Shown piece after piece: positions 45,939 to 55,495 of a stretch of DNA of 64,000 nt. Each line of letters starts with the position of its first letter. Positions within the stretch are counted from its first letter, which is position 1. The stretch spans positions 1 through 64,000 of the forward strand of contig JADHOV010000002.1 of the NCBI GenBank assembly GCA_016778765.1, in the 5' to 3' direction. The notes beneath the pieces are model-generated. The model ran no database searches and had not been told where the DNA came from. It was given only the letters and a program-made list of their open reading frames with translations. The position numbers were made by a program, and so were the translations under genes. Origin of the DNA: Paracoccaceae bacterium (GTDB taxonomy: Bacteria > Pseudomonadota > Alphaproteobacteria > Rhodobacterales > Rhodobacteraceae).

Positions 45939-47494
45939 CCAACGGCGCAGCACAAGAGACCGGTCTTGATGATCTTGCAAACGATTTTATCGTTGAAAAT
46001 AATGCCTATTATCAAGCTGCCTTTGCCAAAATTCAACGCGCCGAAGGGGTTGTTTTCTCATGGAACACGATGGCAGCGGTGTTTGGCCCTTTATGGGGAG
46101 CCTTGCGGGGTGTTTGGGGTTTTTTCTGGGTTTTTATCGTTTTAGAGCTGTTTGCCCTTGTGCAGATTGGCCGCGGGTTATGGGGCGAATTGGGCGGCGA
46201 TAAAATAGAGCGCTATGAGCGCCTTTTAACCAATATCGCAAAACGGCAGGATCAAGCAAAAGCGCTGCAGGCCGCTGGCGATACGGATGCTGCGGCTGCA
46301 AAGTTAAAAATTGCGGCAAACTTACAGGCCGCTGCAGATAATGCACTGCTTGCGGCCGAGGCTGCGGCGGCGCAAGCCTCAGGGATATTACTCAGTGGGC
46401 TGGTTCTGTTTGGGCTGATTAAGTTGCTTGAAGGGTTCTACGCCAATATCGCCTATGAACGGCAATATTTGGCTTGGCGTTCAAATCCTAAAGTGCAAAC
46501 CGGCGTGAATTGGCAAAGCGCGTTTTGGGGCGGCCTGTTGCTGCTTTGTATTTGGCCCCTTACCTTGCTGCGTTTCACGGTGGCAAAAGCGGATGAGGTT
46601 CTTTCTGGTCTGACAGGTGGGGTTCTTGGCGGCACCATCCCGATCAGTGAGTTTCCAGTCGGTAAAGAGTATTTCTCGGCTTTAGCGCTGCATGGGGATA
46701 ATGGTTTTGATGCTTTGGCGATCCGTTTCAGCGGTATTTTCGATGGGATTACGGCAGCAATACGATGGACTTTAACCGGTATTGAAGTGCTTTTGATTGA
46801 TACGCCTTGGCCCGTTGTTATGGTGGTCATTGTGGTGATTGCCCTGCGTTTGGCTGGACTGCGCGTGGCAATTTTTACCGCTGCAGCTTTGGCTTATCTG
46901 GCCTTTATGGGGCTGTGGGAAATGTCGATGATTACAGTGGCTTTGATCGGAACCGGGGCGTTTTTATGCGTTTTGTTTGGAATTCCTCTTGGCATTTGGT
47001 TTGGGAAAAGCTCCCGGGCCTACCGGTTTGCCGAACCTGTTCTTGATTTCATGCAAACCATGCCTGCCTTTGTCTATTTAATTCCGATTATTGCGTTTTT
47101 TGGTACTGGAAAGCCCCCGGGCGTTTTGGCAACAATCATCTTTGCGATGCCGCCGGTGATCCGTCTGACGGCTTTGGGGATGCGCGGTGTACCCGAAACC
47201 ACCAAAGAGGCAGCCGTGGCGTTTGGGTGTTCGCGGTGGCAATTGCTGCGCAATGTGGAATTGCCACTGGCGATGCCATCGATCATGACAGGGATCAATC
47301 AAACCATATTGATGAGCCTGTCGATGGTTGTGATTGCATCGCTTATCGGCGCCGAAGGGCTGGGCGCGCTGATCCTTGAAGCGTTGCAATATGCGGCAAA
47401 AGGGCAGGGGTTGCTTGGTGGCTTGGCAATTTTGTTCTGCGCTATGGTGATCGATCGGATCGCTCAGGGATCGTATCGCCGCGGTCCCAAGTAG
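45935..47494 (+). CDS. proW: quaternary-amine ABC permease with extra N-terminal domain
   Basis: 519 residues, about 200 more than ordinary ProW. The C-terminal 270 residues are the OpuAB/ProW permease core (GTGAFLCVLFGIPLGIW, DFMQTMPAFVYLIPIIAFFGTG, the EAA loop EAAVAFGCSRWQLLRNVELP). The N-terminal part begins with a soluble stretch and FSWNTMAAVFGPLWGALRGVWG, which looks like a DUF2628-type membrane module. A long Ala/Gln-rich coil (AAAKLKIAANLQAAADNALLAAEAAAAQAS is split over about residues 113-145) and more helices follow. The addition may be an osmosensing or regulatory module. Start overlaps the ATPase gene by four bases. Confidence 0.92.
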   Translation: MTNGAAQETGLDDLANDFIVENNAYYQAAFAKIQRAEGVVFSWNTMAAVFGPLWGALRGVWGFFWVFIVLELFALVQIGRGLWGELGGDKIERYERLLTNIAKRQDQAKALQAAGDTDAAAAKLKIAANLQAAADNALLAAEAAAAQASGILLSGLVLFGLIKLLEGFYANIAYERQYLAWRSNPKVQTGVNWQSAFWGGLLLLCIWPLTLLRFTVAKADEVLSGLTGGVLGGTIPISEFPVGKEYFSALALHGDNGFDALAIRFSGIFDGITAAIRWTLTGIEVLLIDTPWPVVMVVIVVIALRLAGLRVAIFTAAALAYLAFMGLWEMSMITVALIGTGAFLCVLFGIPLGIWFGKSSRAYRFAEPVLDFMQTMPAFVYLIPIIAFFGTGKPPGVLATIIFAMPPVIRLTALGMRGVPETTKEAAVAFGCSRWQLLRNVELPLAMPSIMTGINQTILMSLSMVVIASLIGAEGLGALILEALQYAAKGQGLLGGLAILFCAMVIDRIAQGSYRRGPK

Positions 47495-47766
47495 AAGGTT
47501 TGAACGCGCTGGCTCTTACCAGATGCGATAGGGCATCGCCCCAGCAGTTGGGGCGGCGCGCTTTCGCTGAATAACGTAGTCGCGAAGCGATTTAAAAACA
47601 GTCTAGAAAACGTCGCTGATCACCTATGCTCCGTTTGCAATAGCTTAAAAAGCTACGAAGTCTTATGTGAGATTACACGACATGCAGGCTGAAAAGATCG
47701 TAAAAAATTTAAATCAAAAGATCTTTTAGGCTAAGCTGAAAAAAACTGGGTAGGGAGTGCGGGCCT

Positions 47767-48645
47767 ATGGCGAGCTTTAACTGGGGAATTAACAACGATT
47801 ATGCACCCCTAAAACATGTTCTTTTAGGCAAGCCAGAATATTATCGTTGGGTAGAGGCCGGCCCCTTGATTGGCCGCACGCTTGCCAATGCCCATAAAAC
47901 GGGCGCAAGATTTGATCTTCAAACGGCAATGGCCCAGCATGAACAGATGGTGGCAATCTATGAAGAAAACGGCGTGTGTTGTCATTATTTACGGCCAGAC
48001 GAGACATTGCATCGAAATTTTTTCGCCCGGGACTCTTCGGCCATGACGCCCTGGGGCGCACTCATTTGTCATATGCAGCTTAAGGTGCGGCGGGCCGATT
48101 ACGTTACCGCAATTCAGTTTTATCAAGAAAATAATATCCCGATTTGGAATTTTGCAACTGCGGGTCATTTTGAGGGTGGAGATTTTGTCATTCTCGAACC
48201 GGGAAAGGTTTTGATTGGCTTTTGTGGAGAGCGTTCAGAAAAAGAAGGCGCAGAACAAATTGCACAAATGGTGCGGCGCGAGGGTTGGGAAGCATTAACG
48301 GTGCCGATTAATCGGGAATTCGTGCATATAGATGGGCTTGTTGTGCCGCTTGATGAGAAATTACTTGTGTCTTGCCTTGATGCGTTGGAGCCTTGGGTTG
48401 TCGATCAATTAAAGGCTTGGGGCTTTAGCTTTGTGGACGTGCCATATCGCGAGGCAAAGAATCTGGGTGTGAATTTGGTTGCTCTGGGAAATCATAAAGT
48501 TTTATCGATGCAAGGTGCCAATGAACTGAACGCAAAGATACGCGCCCTGGGGTTTGAGGTTTATGATCCGGATATGTCGATGTTTACGCTGGGCGGGGGC
48601 GGGGTACATTGCTTAAGCCAAGCGCTGTGTCGCGATAATGTGTAA
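47767..48645 (+). CDS. arginine deiminase/amidinotransferase-family enzyme
   Basis: 292 residues with the five-bladed propeller signatures of the guanidine-modifying superfamily: R88-D89 (FARDSSAMTPWG), the G-x-E-G-G-D segment at 134-139 (GHFEGGDFVI), catalytic H187 (EFVHIDGLVVPLD) and the C-terminal nucleophile C282 (GGGGVHCLSQAL). Members hydrolyse arginine, methylarginines or agmatine, or transfer amidino groups. The absence of the ADI-specific insertions points to DDAH-like or amidinotransferase-like chemistry. It stands alone, close to the quaternary-amine transporter. GGGAGTG lies upstream of the ATG. Confidence 0.87.
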   Translation: MASFNWGINNDYAPLKHVLLGKPEYYRWVEAGPLIGRTLANAHKTGARFDLQTAMAQHEQMVAIYEENGVCCHYLRPDETLHRNFFARDSSAMTPWGALICHMQLKVRRADYVTAIQFYQENNIPIWNFATAGHFEGGDFVILEPGKVLIGFCGERSEKEGAEQIAQMVRREGWEALTVPINREFVHIDGLVVPLDEKLLVSCLDALEPWVVDQLKAWGFSFVDVPYREAKNLGVNLVALGNHKVLSMQGANELNAKIRALGFEVYDPDMSMFTLGGGGVHCLSQALCRDNV

Positions 48646-49138
48646 CCGGGCATTATACTACTTGCATTTATTTGCGCGCTTTAAACGCGCTAGCGAATGC
48701 TCTCCATCTGTATATGGGGGCGGTTTTTAAGCCTGTCTTGCTGCGCTTATCCCCATTCATTTCATCGGGGTTATCAGTTTGGACGGATGTAAGAGCTCGA
48801 TCAAAAGCCTGCTGCACTGAGTAAGAAAGATAGAGGTTTTTTATACATGCGGTCCGCAATTTGACCAGCGAAACCCATGCATTGCACTGATTAGGCCACG
48901 CTGAATTTAGAATGCCTTTATCGAGGGAGTGCTCTCTTCAAAAGTTACGGGCGTTCCTGTCCGGAAACGGGTCGCTATGTGTTTTGGGCTGTGAAGCGAT
49001 GATAAGCTTCTTGAATTGTAAACGCGTGTAAATTTAAAATATTTGCATTTAATAAGCAAAATAATTCATTTTTAAGAATTTAAACTTTGTGTCATCATCT
49101 GCCGCGACACTTCTAATATTTCAGTAAGGAGAGCGTCT
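48646..49138. other. intergenic region ahead of the catabolic island
   Basis: About 490 bases. The AT-rich part at 49020-49120 is a likely promoter region for the downstream genes. No RNA or strong hairpin recognised. Confidence 0.4.
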
Positions 49139-49468
49139 ATGCGGCGTTCAGGGGCTTGGATGCAGCTTTGTTTGAAACTGGGTGCGCGCGCGCTATTCGG
49201 CTGGTCCGCCCCTCATATATTGCCCGTTTCGGATATTTTTTTAGATGCTTTCGGATTCTGCAGATCGGTGCGATTGGCAAGGCGCTTGACGCTATTTACC
49301 AAGCTTTTTTCTGGCCTCGATCAGGCTGCGATATGGATCAAAGCGCTTTGGGTCCAAGGTCTATGTTTAATTCAACCGAGAGAGGGCCGTATAGCGGCCC
49401 CCGGTGTTTATGGCGCTGCGCCCTATCAAAACTACAGGTCGCTTGGGGTGCAAAGGAGAGCAGAATGA
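49139..49468 (+). CDS. possible leader ORF ending in the ALDH start
   Basis: 109 codons beginning MRRSGAWMQLCLKLGARALF. An ideal ribosome site (TAAGGAGAGCGTCT, spacing 7) precedes the ATG, and its stop overlaps the ALDH ATG as ATGA, as in coupled genes. Against it: the translation is Leu/Arg/Ala-rich without any recognised domain, and the other frames are equally open. It may be a real small gene, a decayed gene, or chance. Confidence 0.25.
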   Translation: MRRSGAWMQLCLKLGARALFGWSAPHILPVSDIFLDAFGFCRSVRLARRLTLFTKLFSGLDQAAIWIKALWVQGLCLIQPREGRIAAPGVYGAAPYQNYRSLGVQRRAE

Positions 49469-50937
49469 AACCTTATAAGATGTTGATTGATGGCGAATGG
49501 GTCGAGGCCGGTGATGGCGGAACATTCACCAGTATTAACCCTGCGACAGGTGAAAAATGGGCGGAAATTCCAGAGGCCACGGCCGAAGATGTGGATTGCG
49601 CTGTGCGCGCCGCGCATAGGGCTTTTCTTACGGGGCCATGGGGGAAGATGAGCGCCACGCAACGCGGCCATTGTTTGCGCCGCTTGGCAGATTTACTTGC
49701 CGCGCAGTCTGAGGCGCTGGGAGAAATCGAAACGCGCGATACTGGAAAATTATTTGCAGAAACGCGGTGGCAGGCAAAATATATCAGCGAATTTTATCAT
49801 TTTTTCGCCGGAGCGGCTGATAAAATCCATGGTGAAACGCTTCCGATTGATAAACCGGATATGTTTGTTTTTACCAATCGTGAGCCCTTGGGGGTGATTG
49901 CCGCGGTTGTGCCATGGAACAGCCAGTTGTTTTTGGCAGCGGTAAAAATCGGGCCTGCGCTTGCCGCGGGAAACACCATTGTTATGAAAGCCTCGGAACA
50001 TGCACCTGCGGCGCTGTTAGAGTTTGGAAAGTTGATCGCGCAAGCAGGCATTCCTGATGGGGTAGTCAACATCGTGACGGGGCATGGTGATCCTTGTGGG
50101 AAGGTGCTTACCTCGCATCCGATGGTGGCGCGTGTTTCTTTCACAGGGGGGCCGGGTTCTGCCCGTCATGTGATTCAAAATACGACGGAAAATTTCGCCG
50201 AACTCAGTTTGGAATTGGGGGGGAAATCTCCGTTTATCGTGTTTGAGGATGCGGATATTGAAAGCGCAGTAAACGGATCAGTCGCGGGCATATTTGGGGC
50301 GTCTGGGCAAAGCTGTGTGGCGGGTTCGCGTTTGCTGGTGCATGAAGATATCGCGGATGAATTTTTAAAGCGGATGGTGAAGATTGCACAGGCCGTTACG
50401 ATTGGCGATCCAATGGCTGGCGAAACCGAGATGGGGCCTTTATGTACCTATGGGCAGATCGAAAACATCGAACGCGAGGTCGCGCGCGCTGTTGAGGAAG
50501 GCGCTCAGATCCTAAGCGGTGGAAAACGGGCAAATGCCGGTTCGGATTTGTATTATGAGCCAACGATCATCGACTGCCCCGCGCCAAATCTTCATATAGT
50601 TGATACGGAATTATTCGGTCCGGTTTTAAGCGTGCTGCGGTTTAGAACCGAAAGCGAAGCCTTGGCTTTGGCCAATGATACGGTGCACGGCCTTGCCGCA
50701 GGAATTTTTACCAAAGACAGCGCGCGGGCGCTGCGGATGTCAAAATCTGTACGGGCGGGCATTGTTTGGGTGAATACTTATCGGGCGGTCTCTCCCATTG
50801 CTGAGTTCGGTGGAATGAAAAACTCAGGCTATGGCCGCGAAAGCGGCTTTCAAGCTGTTTATGATTACACGCGCCCGAAAACTGTGTGGATGAACATGTC
50901 TTCAGAGCCGTTGGGCAGCCAATTTGTATCTCGTTAA
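49465..50937 (+). CDS. aldehyde dehydrogenase
   Basis: NAD(P)-dependent ALDH of 490 residues. PWN at 150-152, K175 (MKASEHAP), the FTGGPGSA loop (about 226), general-base E250 (LELGGKSP) and catalytic C284 (GQSCVAGSR) are all in place, with the C-terminal EFGGMKNSGYGRESG oxyanion segment. The frame extends to 49156, but the ATG at 49465 has AAAGGAG upstream and gives the family length. First gene of an 8-gene plus-strand unit. Betaine- and amino-aldehyde oxidising members have this general form; substrate not resolved. Confidence 0.94.
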   Translation: MKPYKMLIDGEWVEAGDGGTFTSINPATGEKWAEIPEATAEDVDCAVRAAHRAFLTGPWGKMSATQRGHCLRRLADLLAAQSEALGEIETRDTGKLFAETRWQAKYISEFYHFFAGAADKIHGETLPIDKPDMFVFTNREPLGVIAAVVPWNSQLFLAAVKIGPALAAGNTIVMKASEHAPAALLEFGKLIAQAGIPDGVVNIVTGHGDPCGKVLTSHPMVARVSFTGGPGSARHVIQNTTENFAELSLELGGKSPFIVFEDADIESAVNGSVAGIFGASGQSCVAGSRLLVHEDIADEFLKRMVKIAQAVTIGDPMAGETEMGPLCTYGQIENIEREVARAVEEGAQILSGGKRANAGSDLYYEPTIIDCPAPNLHIVDTELFGPVLSVLRFRTESEALALANDTVHGLAAGIFTKDSARALRMSKSVRAGIVWVNTYRAVSPIAEFGGMKNSGYGRESGFQAVYDYTRPKTVWMNMSSEPLGSQFVSR

Positions 50938-50952
50938 TTTGAAAGGGACGAA

Positions 50953-52014
50953 ATGAAATTTCATATTGCTATAAATTTAGAACGAAGCGAACCCTCTGTG
51001 GATATGAAAGAGGTGCGCGATCACACGCTTGAAATGGTACAAATGGCAGATCAGGCTGGTTTTGAGATTGCTTGGGCCGCCGAACACCACGCGTTGGAAA
51101 TGACGATAGCGCCAAACCCGTTTCATATGATGACCTGGTGGGCAGATCACACCAAAAATATCCGTCTGGGATGCGGCGTGGCCAATGCCTCTTATTGGCA
51201 CCCGATCAAATTGGCGGGCGAGGCGGCTTTGGTGGATTTGCTGAGCGATGGGCGGATGGATCTGGGGCTGGGCTCGGGGGCTTATCAACGCGAGTTCGAT
51301 AGGCTACGCCCTGGATTAAGCCAAAAAGACGGGTGGAAATATCTGCAAGAAATGTTGCCTTTAATTCCGAAGCTTTGGGCCGGTGATGTACAACATAATG
51401 GAGAGTTTTGGCAATTTCCAACCGCCACATCCTGCCCGAAACCTCTGCAAGACAGCGTGCCTATCTGGGTGGCTGCGCGCTCTCCAACAACCTTTGATCA
51501 TGCGGTAGAAAACAATTGCAATATTATGAGCTGGCCTTTGACAATGCCATTTTCCGAGGCTGAAAAATACCGCGGCCAGCTTGAAGATAGTATAACCCGT
51601 TTGAACCCTGGATATTCGGGTAAATTTGCCATGATGCGCCACGCTGTCATTTATGAAACAGAAAGCGATCGGCAAGCGGCGCTAGATGCTGTGCGGCAGG
51701 TTTTGGCCCGCTTTGGCAATTTAATGATGCAAGCAGGTGACGTTGTGAACGGATATCCCGATATGGTTCCTCTGGAAACATTAGAGGGTAATGCCCGCGT
51801 CGAGCCTGCGATGCTGGAAGAAAACTTAATGTTCGGATCTCCGGAGGTTGTTGTAGAAAAACTTAAGCAGTATCAATCCATTGGCGTTGATGCGTTTATT
51901 TATTATGCCTCTCTGGGGCTGGATATGGAGCGCCAGAAACGATCGCTGCGTTTGTTTATTGACCGGGTACTGCCCGCATTTACTGAAGTAAAGGAATTTG
52001 CCCATGTCGATTGA
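50953..52014 (+). CDS. luciferase-like (LLM) flavin-dependent monooxygenase
   Basis: 353 residues of the bacterial-luciferase TIM-barrel superfamily, which uses reduced flavin and O2. Marks: MKFHIAINLERSEPSVDMKE, EIAWAAEHHALEMTI (usually the EHH position), IRLGCGVANASYWHPIKLAG, GRMDLGLGSGAYQREF. A flavin reductase is not encoded beside it. It follows ALDH by 15 bases with GAAAGGGACGAA as ribosome site and overlaps the DUF1185 gene by 11 bases. Could attack an N- or C-substituted substrate; not resolved. Confidence 0.9.
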   Translation: MKFHIAINLERSEPSVDMKEVRDHTLEMVQMADQAGFEIAWAAEHHALEMTIAPNPFHMMTWWADHTKNIRLGCGVANASYWHPIKLAGEAALVDLLSDGRMDLGLGSGAYQREFDRLRPGLSQKDGWKYLQEMLPLIPKLWAGDVQHNGEFWQFPTATSCPKPLQDSVPIWVAARSPTTFDHAVENNCNIMSWPLTMPFSEAEKYRGQLEDSITRLNPGYSGKFAMMRHAVIYETESDRQAALDAVRQVLARFGNLMMQAGDVVNGYPDMVPLETLEGNARVEPAMLEENLMFGSPEVVVEKLKQYQSIGVDAFIYYASLGLDMERQKRSLRLFIDRVLPAFTEVKEFAHVD

Positions 52015-52600
52015 AATCCGCCGAACGCTGCTTTGGAAACAAAAAACCTTTATCGAGGGGTGGAAAACTGTGGAAACCCCCACCCAATTGATAGCGTCTA
52101 TGGCCATCATAAAAAACCCTTGGTTTGCCCGTGGGCATGTTGAAAATATGCGCCCTGAAATCCAAGCGTATGGGCCGGTTATTGGCAAATTATTGACGGA
52201 AATGCTGCTCGATGAAACGGGCGGTTTGCTTGAGGGCTGCGGCAAAGCAAGCGTGGTTGGCATGGGCGGAGAAATTGAACATGCCCAAGCTATGACGCAT
52301 ACGCTCCATTTTGGAAATCAATTTCGCGAAGCGATCGGTGCCAAAAGCTATCTGGCCTTTTCAAACACGCGCGGCGCGGCGAATTGCGCGATAACTATTC
52401 CTTTGATGGACAAGCATGACGCAGGCCGTAGGTCGCATTATCAAACGATCCAAACCAGCGTGGTTGACGCACCGGCTGAGGATGAGATTCTTATTGCTTT
52501 GGGAGCCTCGATTGGTGGGCATCCCAACCATCGCATTGGTGATCGATATGAAGATTTAAAAGATCTGGGCCGCGATTTAGATAACCCGGCAGGCGTTTAA
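52004..52600 (+). CDS. DUF1185 (amino acid synthesis family) protein
   Basis: 198 residues matching the family annotated as amino acid synthesis (DUF1185): MSIEIRRTLLWKQKTFIEGW, then PWFARGHVENMRPEI, GKASVVGMGGEIEHAQAM, and a C-terminal ALGASIGGHPNHRIGDRYED. The crystal structures in this family are of unknown function. The ATG at 52004 has AAGGA upstream; a TTG two codons earlier is less likely. Its stop abuts the start of the next gene (TAA-ATG), so it is translated in series with the flavin monooxygenase and hydrolase. Confidence 0.85.
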   Translation: MSIEIRRTLLWKQKTFIEGWKTVETPTQLIASMAIIKNPWFARGHVENMRPEIQAYGPVIGKLLTEMLLDETGGLLEGCGKASVVGMGGEIEHAQAMTHTLHFGNQFREAIGAKSYLAFSNTRGAANCAITIPLMDKHDAGRRSHYQTIQTSVVDAPAEDEILIALGASIGGHPNHRIGDRYEDLKDLGRDLDNPAGV

Positions 52601-53404
52601 ATGGCAAGAACCAAAAAAGGCACAGCCTATGAGATAACAGGTTGTCAGGGCGCAGCTTGGGTTGTGCTCATTCATGGGCTGGGTTTAACGCGTGCCAGCA
52701 CGTGGGGTGGCATTGCACCAATCTTGGCGCAGGAGTTTCAAATTCTGAGCTATGATCTTTTAGGCCATGGTGAAACGGATCTGCCCTCTGGGCGCGTTGA
52801 CTTAAAGCGCTTGGGGCAGCAAGTGATCGATTTGATGGATGATCTGTCTATCGATCGCGCCGCTTTGGTTGGGTTTTCACTTGGTGGGATGATCAATCGG
52901 CGCGTGGCGATTGATCATCCAAGCCGCGTCTCTGCGCTGGGAATATTAAACGCACCGCATGAGCGGGGGGAAAAGCAGCAGCGTTTGGTGGAAGAGCGCG
53001 CCCGCGCCAGTTCAGCCGAGGGACCATCTGCCAATATCGATACAACGCTTGCCCGATGGTTTACCCCGGATTTTCGTTTTCATTCTTCACAGAATGTGGC
53101 AGCTCTACGCGATATTGTGGTGGCAAATGATCCAAAAAATTATGCCATCCATCGCCAGATTTTAGCCGATGGTGTAACCGAACTGATCCGCCCAACGCCA
53201 CCCTTAAAGCAGCCCAGTCTTATCATGACCTGCCAGAATGACAGTGGTTCAACGCCTGCGATGAGTCAGGCGATTGCTCGGGAAATCAAGGGCTCTGAGC
53301 TGAATATTCTGCCCAAATTGCAGCATTTGGGCTTGCTTGAAGATCCAAAGGCTTTTGCAGATCCTCTTTTGGCTTTTTTGCGAAGCAAACTGCCTCCACG
53401 TTAG
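52601..53404 (+). CDS. alpha/beta-fold hydrolase
   Basis: 267 residues. Oxyanion motif IHGLGLTRASTW, nucleophile elbow G-F-S-L-G-G (residue about 92), probable acid D in MTCQNDSGST and His in LPKLQHLGLL. Similar to 3-oxoadipate enol-lactonase (PcaD) and other ester or lactone hydrolases. It starts directly on the DUF1185 stop codon and is followed after 12 bases by the ThDP enzyme. Substrate unknown. Confidence 0.9.
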   Translation: MARTKKGTAYEITGCQGAAWVVLIHGLGLTRASTWGGIAPILAQEFQILSYDLLGHGETDLPSGRVDLKRLGQQVIDLMDDLSIDRAALVGFSLGGMINRRVAIDHPSRVSALGILNAPHERGEKQQRLVEERARASSAEGPSANIDTTLARWFTPDFRFHSSQNVAALRDIVVANDPKNYAIHRQILADGVTELIRPTPPLKQPSLIMTCQNDSGSTPAMSQAIAREIKGSELNILPKLQHLGLLEDPKAFADPLLAFLRSKLPPR

Positions 53405-53416
53405 AAAGGAATTGAC

Positions 53417-55105
53417 ATGGCACTTTTATCTGGCGGGCAAGCCGCAGTTGAGGCGTTAAAAGCGGAAAAAACCGATTTCGTTTTCGGGCTGATCGGCTCC
53501 GCAACGATGGAAATGTTTGACGCGCTTTATGATGCGCAAGATATCAAATTGATTGGTGTGCATGATGAGCGTACTGGCACCCATATGGCCGATAGCTATG
53601 CCCGCGCCAGCGGAAAAACCGGTGTTGTTCTGGCGGGGCAAAACGGGCCGGGAACAACCAATTTGGTGACCGGGTTGGCGCAGGCGAAAGCCGCTTACAC
53701 GCCGCTGGTGTCGATTGGGGGGGCTTTGTCGTCCGAACATCTCTATCGAGATGCCTTTCAAGAGGTGGATCAACAGGCGCTGTTTACTCCGATCACCAAA
53801 AAAACTTGGACCGTGACAAGCAGCGAACGCGTTCCAGAAATGATGCGGGAGGCGTTTCGCGTTGCCAATGCGCCTCGAAAAGGGCCTGTGCAGTTAAATT
53901 TGCCGCGTAACGTCTTGTCAGGGCAGGCTGAATTTGCGGCGATGCAAAACCCGTCAGATTATCGGCCGGTTTCGGTGCAAGCCGCGCCTGAAAGCAGCAT
54001 TAATCAAGCCGCTGGGTTATTAAATAATGCAGCGCGCCCGGTGATTATGGTGGGCGGTGGTATAAAAAATACCGCGGCTGGTGCGCATGCAATGGCGCTG
54101 GCAGAGGCGTATAATATACCCGTTGTCTCTTCGCCGGGGCATGGGGATGCGGTGCCGTTTGGACATCCGTTGAATGCAGGCCAAATGGGGCCGAGAGGCA
54201 ATCCGGTTGCGTCGCGATTGGTCAAAGAAGCGGACGTTATTTTGGCTCTTGGAACCCGCATAGGCTTTAATGCCACATTCTACAGCTATGACAATATAAA
54301 TAAGGCAGCAAAAATTATTCACGTCGAACAGGAACCAACCGCAATTGGGCGCTATTTTCCTGTTGAGATGGGGATTTGGGGCGATGCCCCCACGGTTGCC
54401 AAGCAGCTTTTGGCTGCTGCCAACCGGTTAAGTCAACGCGCCGAAGCGCAAGCTTGGAGCGACGCTTTGAAAGCCGAGCGCGCGGGGTTCCTTGCCCGCC
54501 GTGATGCAGAGGCTTTGATCGAAAGCAACCCCATCCAGCCTTCTGGCCTTTATAAAACCCTGCGTGATATATGCCCGCAAAATAGCGCCTTTACCATGGA
54601 TGCGGGCACATTATGTTTGCAAGCCACCGATGCGATGAATTACTGGCAGCCCAAAAGTTTATTTACCCCGCTTGATTTCGGGCTTGTTGGGTTTTCGTTT
54701 GCGGCAGGTTTGGGGGTGAAACTGGCTATGCCCGAGCGGCCAGTGATCTCTTTGATGGGCGATGGCGGGTTTGGGATGACCACTTCTGAATTATCTACTG
54801 CGGTAGATTACGGAATAAACACCGTGACAATCGTGATGAATAATGGCTGTTGGGGGGCAGAAAAAGCCTATCAGCGCGATTTCTTCAACGGGCGCTATAT
54901 TGGTGCTGATATTTCCAGCCCGCCATTTGACAAGCTGGCAGAGCTTTACGGCGCGAAAGGCTATCGTGCAGAAACTTTGGCAGAAACGGCTGAAGCGCTT
55001 GAAGCGGCGCTGGCTTGCGAAAAACCTGCGGTGATTGACGTGCAGGTTGACCCTGCTGCATTGTATTCTTTCCGACGCGATAGTTTCAAACATAGAGGAG
55101 GCTAA
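53417..55105 (+). CDS. ThDP-dependent enzyme (acetolactate-synthase-like)
   Basis: 562-residue large-subunit-type enzyme. The cofactor-activating glutamate is E51 (VHDERTGTHMADSYA), the FAD/dehydratase middle domain is conserved, and the ThDP-binding region has GDGGFGMTTSELSTA then NNGCWGAEK. Similar proteins include acetolactate synthases, sulfoacetaldehyde acetyltransferase (Xsc), oxalyl-CoA and glyoxylate carboligases. The MNNGCWG in place of the usual NNGxYG is a hint of a different substrate pocket. AAAGGAATTGAC precedes the ATG. No small regulatory subunit lies nearby, so an anabolic acetolactate role is unlikely. Confidence 0.9.
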   Translation: MALLSGGQAAVEALKAEKTDFVFGLIGSATMEMFDALYDAQDIKLIGVHDERTGTHMADSYARASGKTGVVLAGQNGPGTTNLVTGLAQAKAAYTPLVSIGGALSSEHLYRDAFQEVDQQALFTPITKKTWTVTSSERVPEMMREAFRVANAPRKGPVQLNLPRNVLSGQAEFAAMQNPSDYRPVSVQAAPESSINQAAGLLNNAARPVIMVGGGIKNTAAGAHAMALAEAYNIPVVSSPGHGDAVPFGHPLNAGQMGPRGNPVASRLVKEADVILALGTRIGFNATFYSYDNINKAAKIIHVEQEPTAIGRYFPVEMGIWGDAPTVAKQLLAAANRLSQRAEAQAWSDALKAERAGFLARRDAEALIESNPIQPSGLYKTLRDICPQNSAFTMDAGTLCLQATDAMNYWQPKSLFTPLDFGLVGFSFAAGLGVKLAMPERPVISLMGDGGFGMTTSELSTAVDYGINTVTIVMNNGCWGAEKAYQRDFFNGRYIGADISSPPFDKLAELYGAKGYRAETLAETAEALEAALACEKPAVIDVQVDPAALYSFRRDSFKHRGG

Positions 55106-55108
55106 GTT

Positions 55109-55477
55109 ATGGCTGAAAATCATTATCCAGCAACACAGGCCCAAAAAGCGACCGGGGATTGGAACCCGTTTTGGGATACGTTGGCCGAATTGGATCCTGA
55201 CTATCTGGAACGGTTTCTCGCCTTTCGCGCCGTGCCTCAAAATGGGCCCTTGCCTCAGAAATACAAAGAGTTGATTTTTATCGCGATTAATGTCGCCACC
55301 ACGCATCTTTGGCCTTCTGGCGCGCGCAGACATATTCAAAACGCTCTGGAAGCCGGGGCAACCAAAGAAGAAATTCTTGAGGTGATCCAATTGACTTCTA
55401 TAATGGGTATTCACTCAATGAGCATGGGGGTTCCGATCCTAATGGAAGAGATTGAGAAATTTGAACGCAACGCTTAA
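55109..55477 (+). CDS. carboxymuconolactone decarboxylase-like protein lacking CxxC
   Basis: 122 residues of the CMD fold. Core LPQKYKELIFIAINVATTHLW followed by SGARRHIQNALEAGATKEEI. The redox cysteines of AhpD are absent; the residues at that place read THLWPSGARRH, as in the non-redox CMD branch. Three bases after the ThDP gene with AGGAGG as ribosome site. It is a third CMD-fold protein in this window and the only one without any cysteine in the motif. Confidence 0.88.
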   Translation: MAENHYPATQAQKATGDWNPFWDTLAELDPDYLERFLAFRAVPQNGPLPQKYKELIFIAINVATTHLWPSGARRHIQNALEAGATKEEILEVIQLTSIMGIHSMSMGVPILMEEIEKFERNA

Positions 55478-55495
55478 TTTGGAAAAGGCGGGGAA

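Noticed and set aside
47534-47560. CGCCCC/GGGGCG hairpin after the ProW gene
   Set aside because: Short stem and no T run, so it does not qualify as a terminator.
49156-49464. 103-residue N-terminal extension of the aldehyde dehydrogenase
   Set aside because: ALDH proteins start near MKPYKMLIDGEW; AAAGGAG precedes that ATG.
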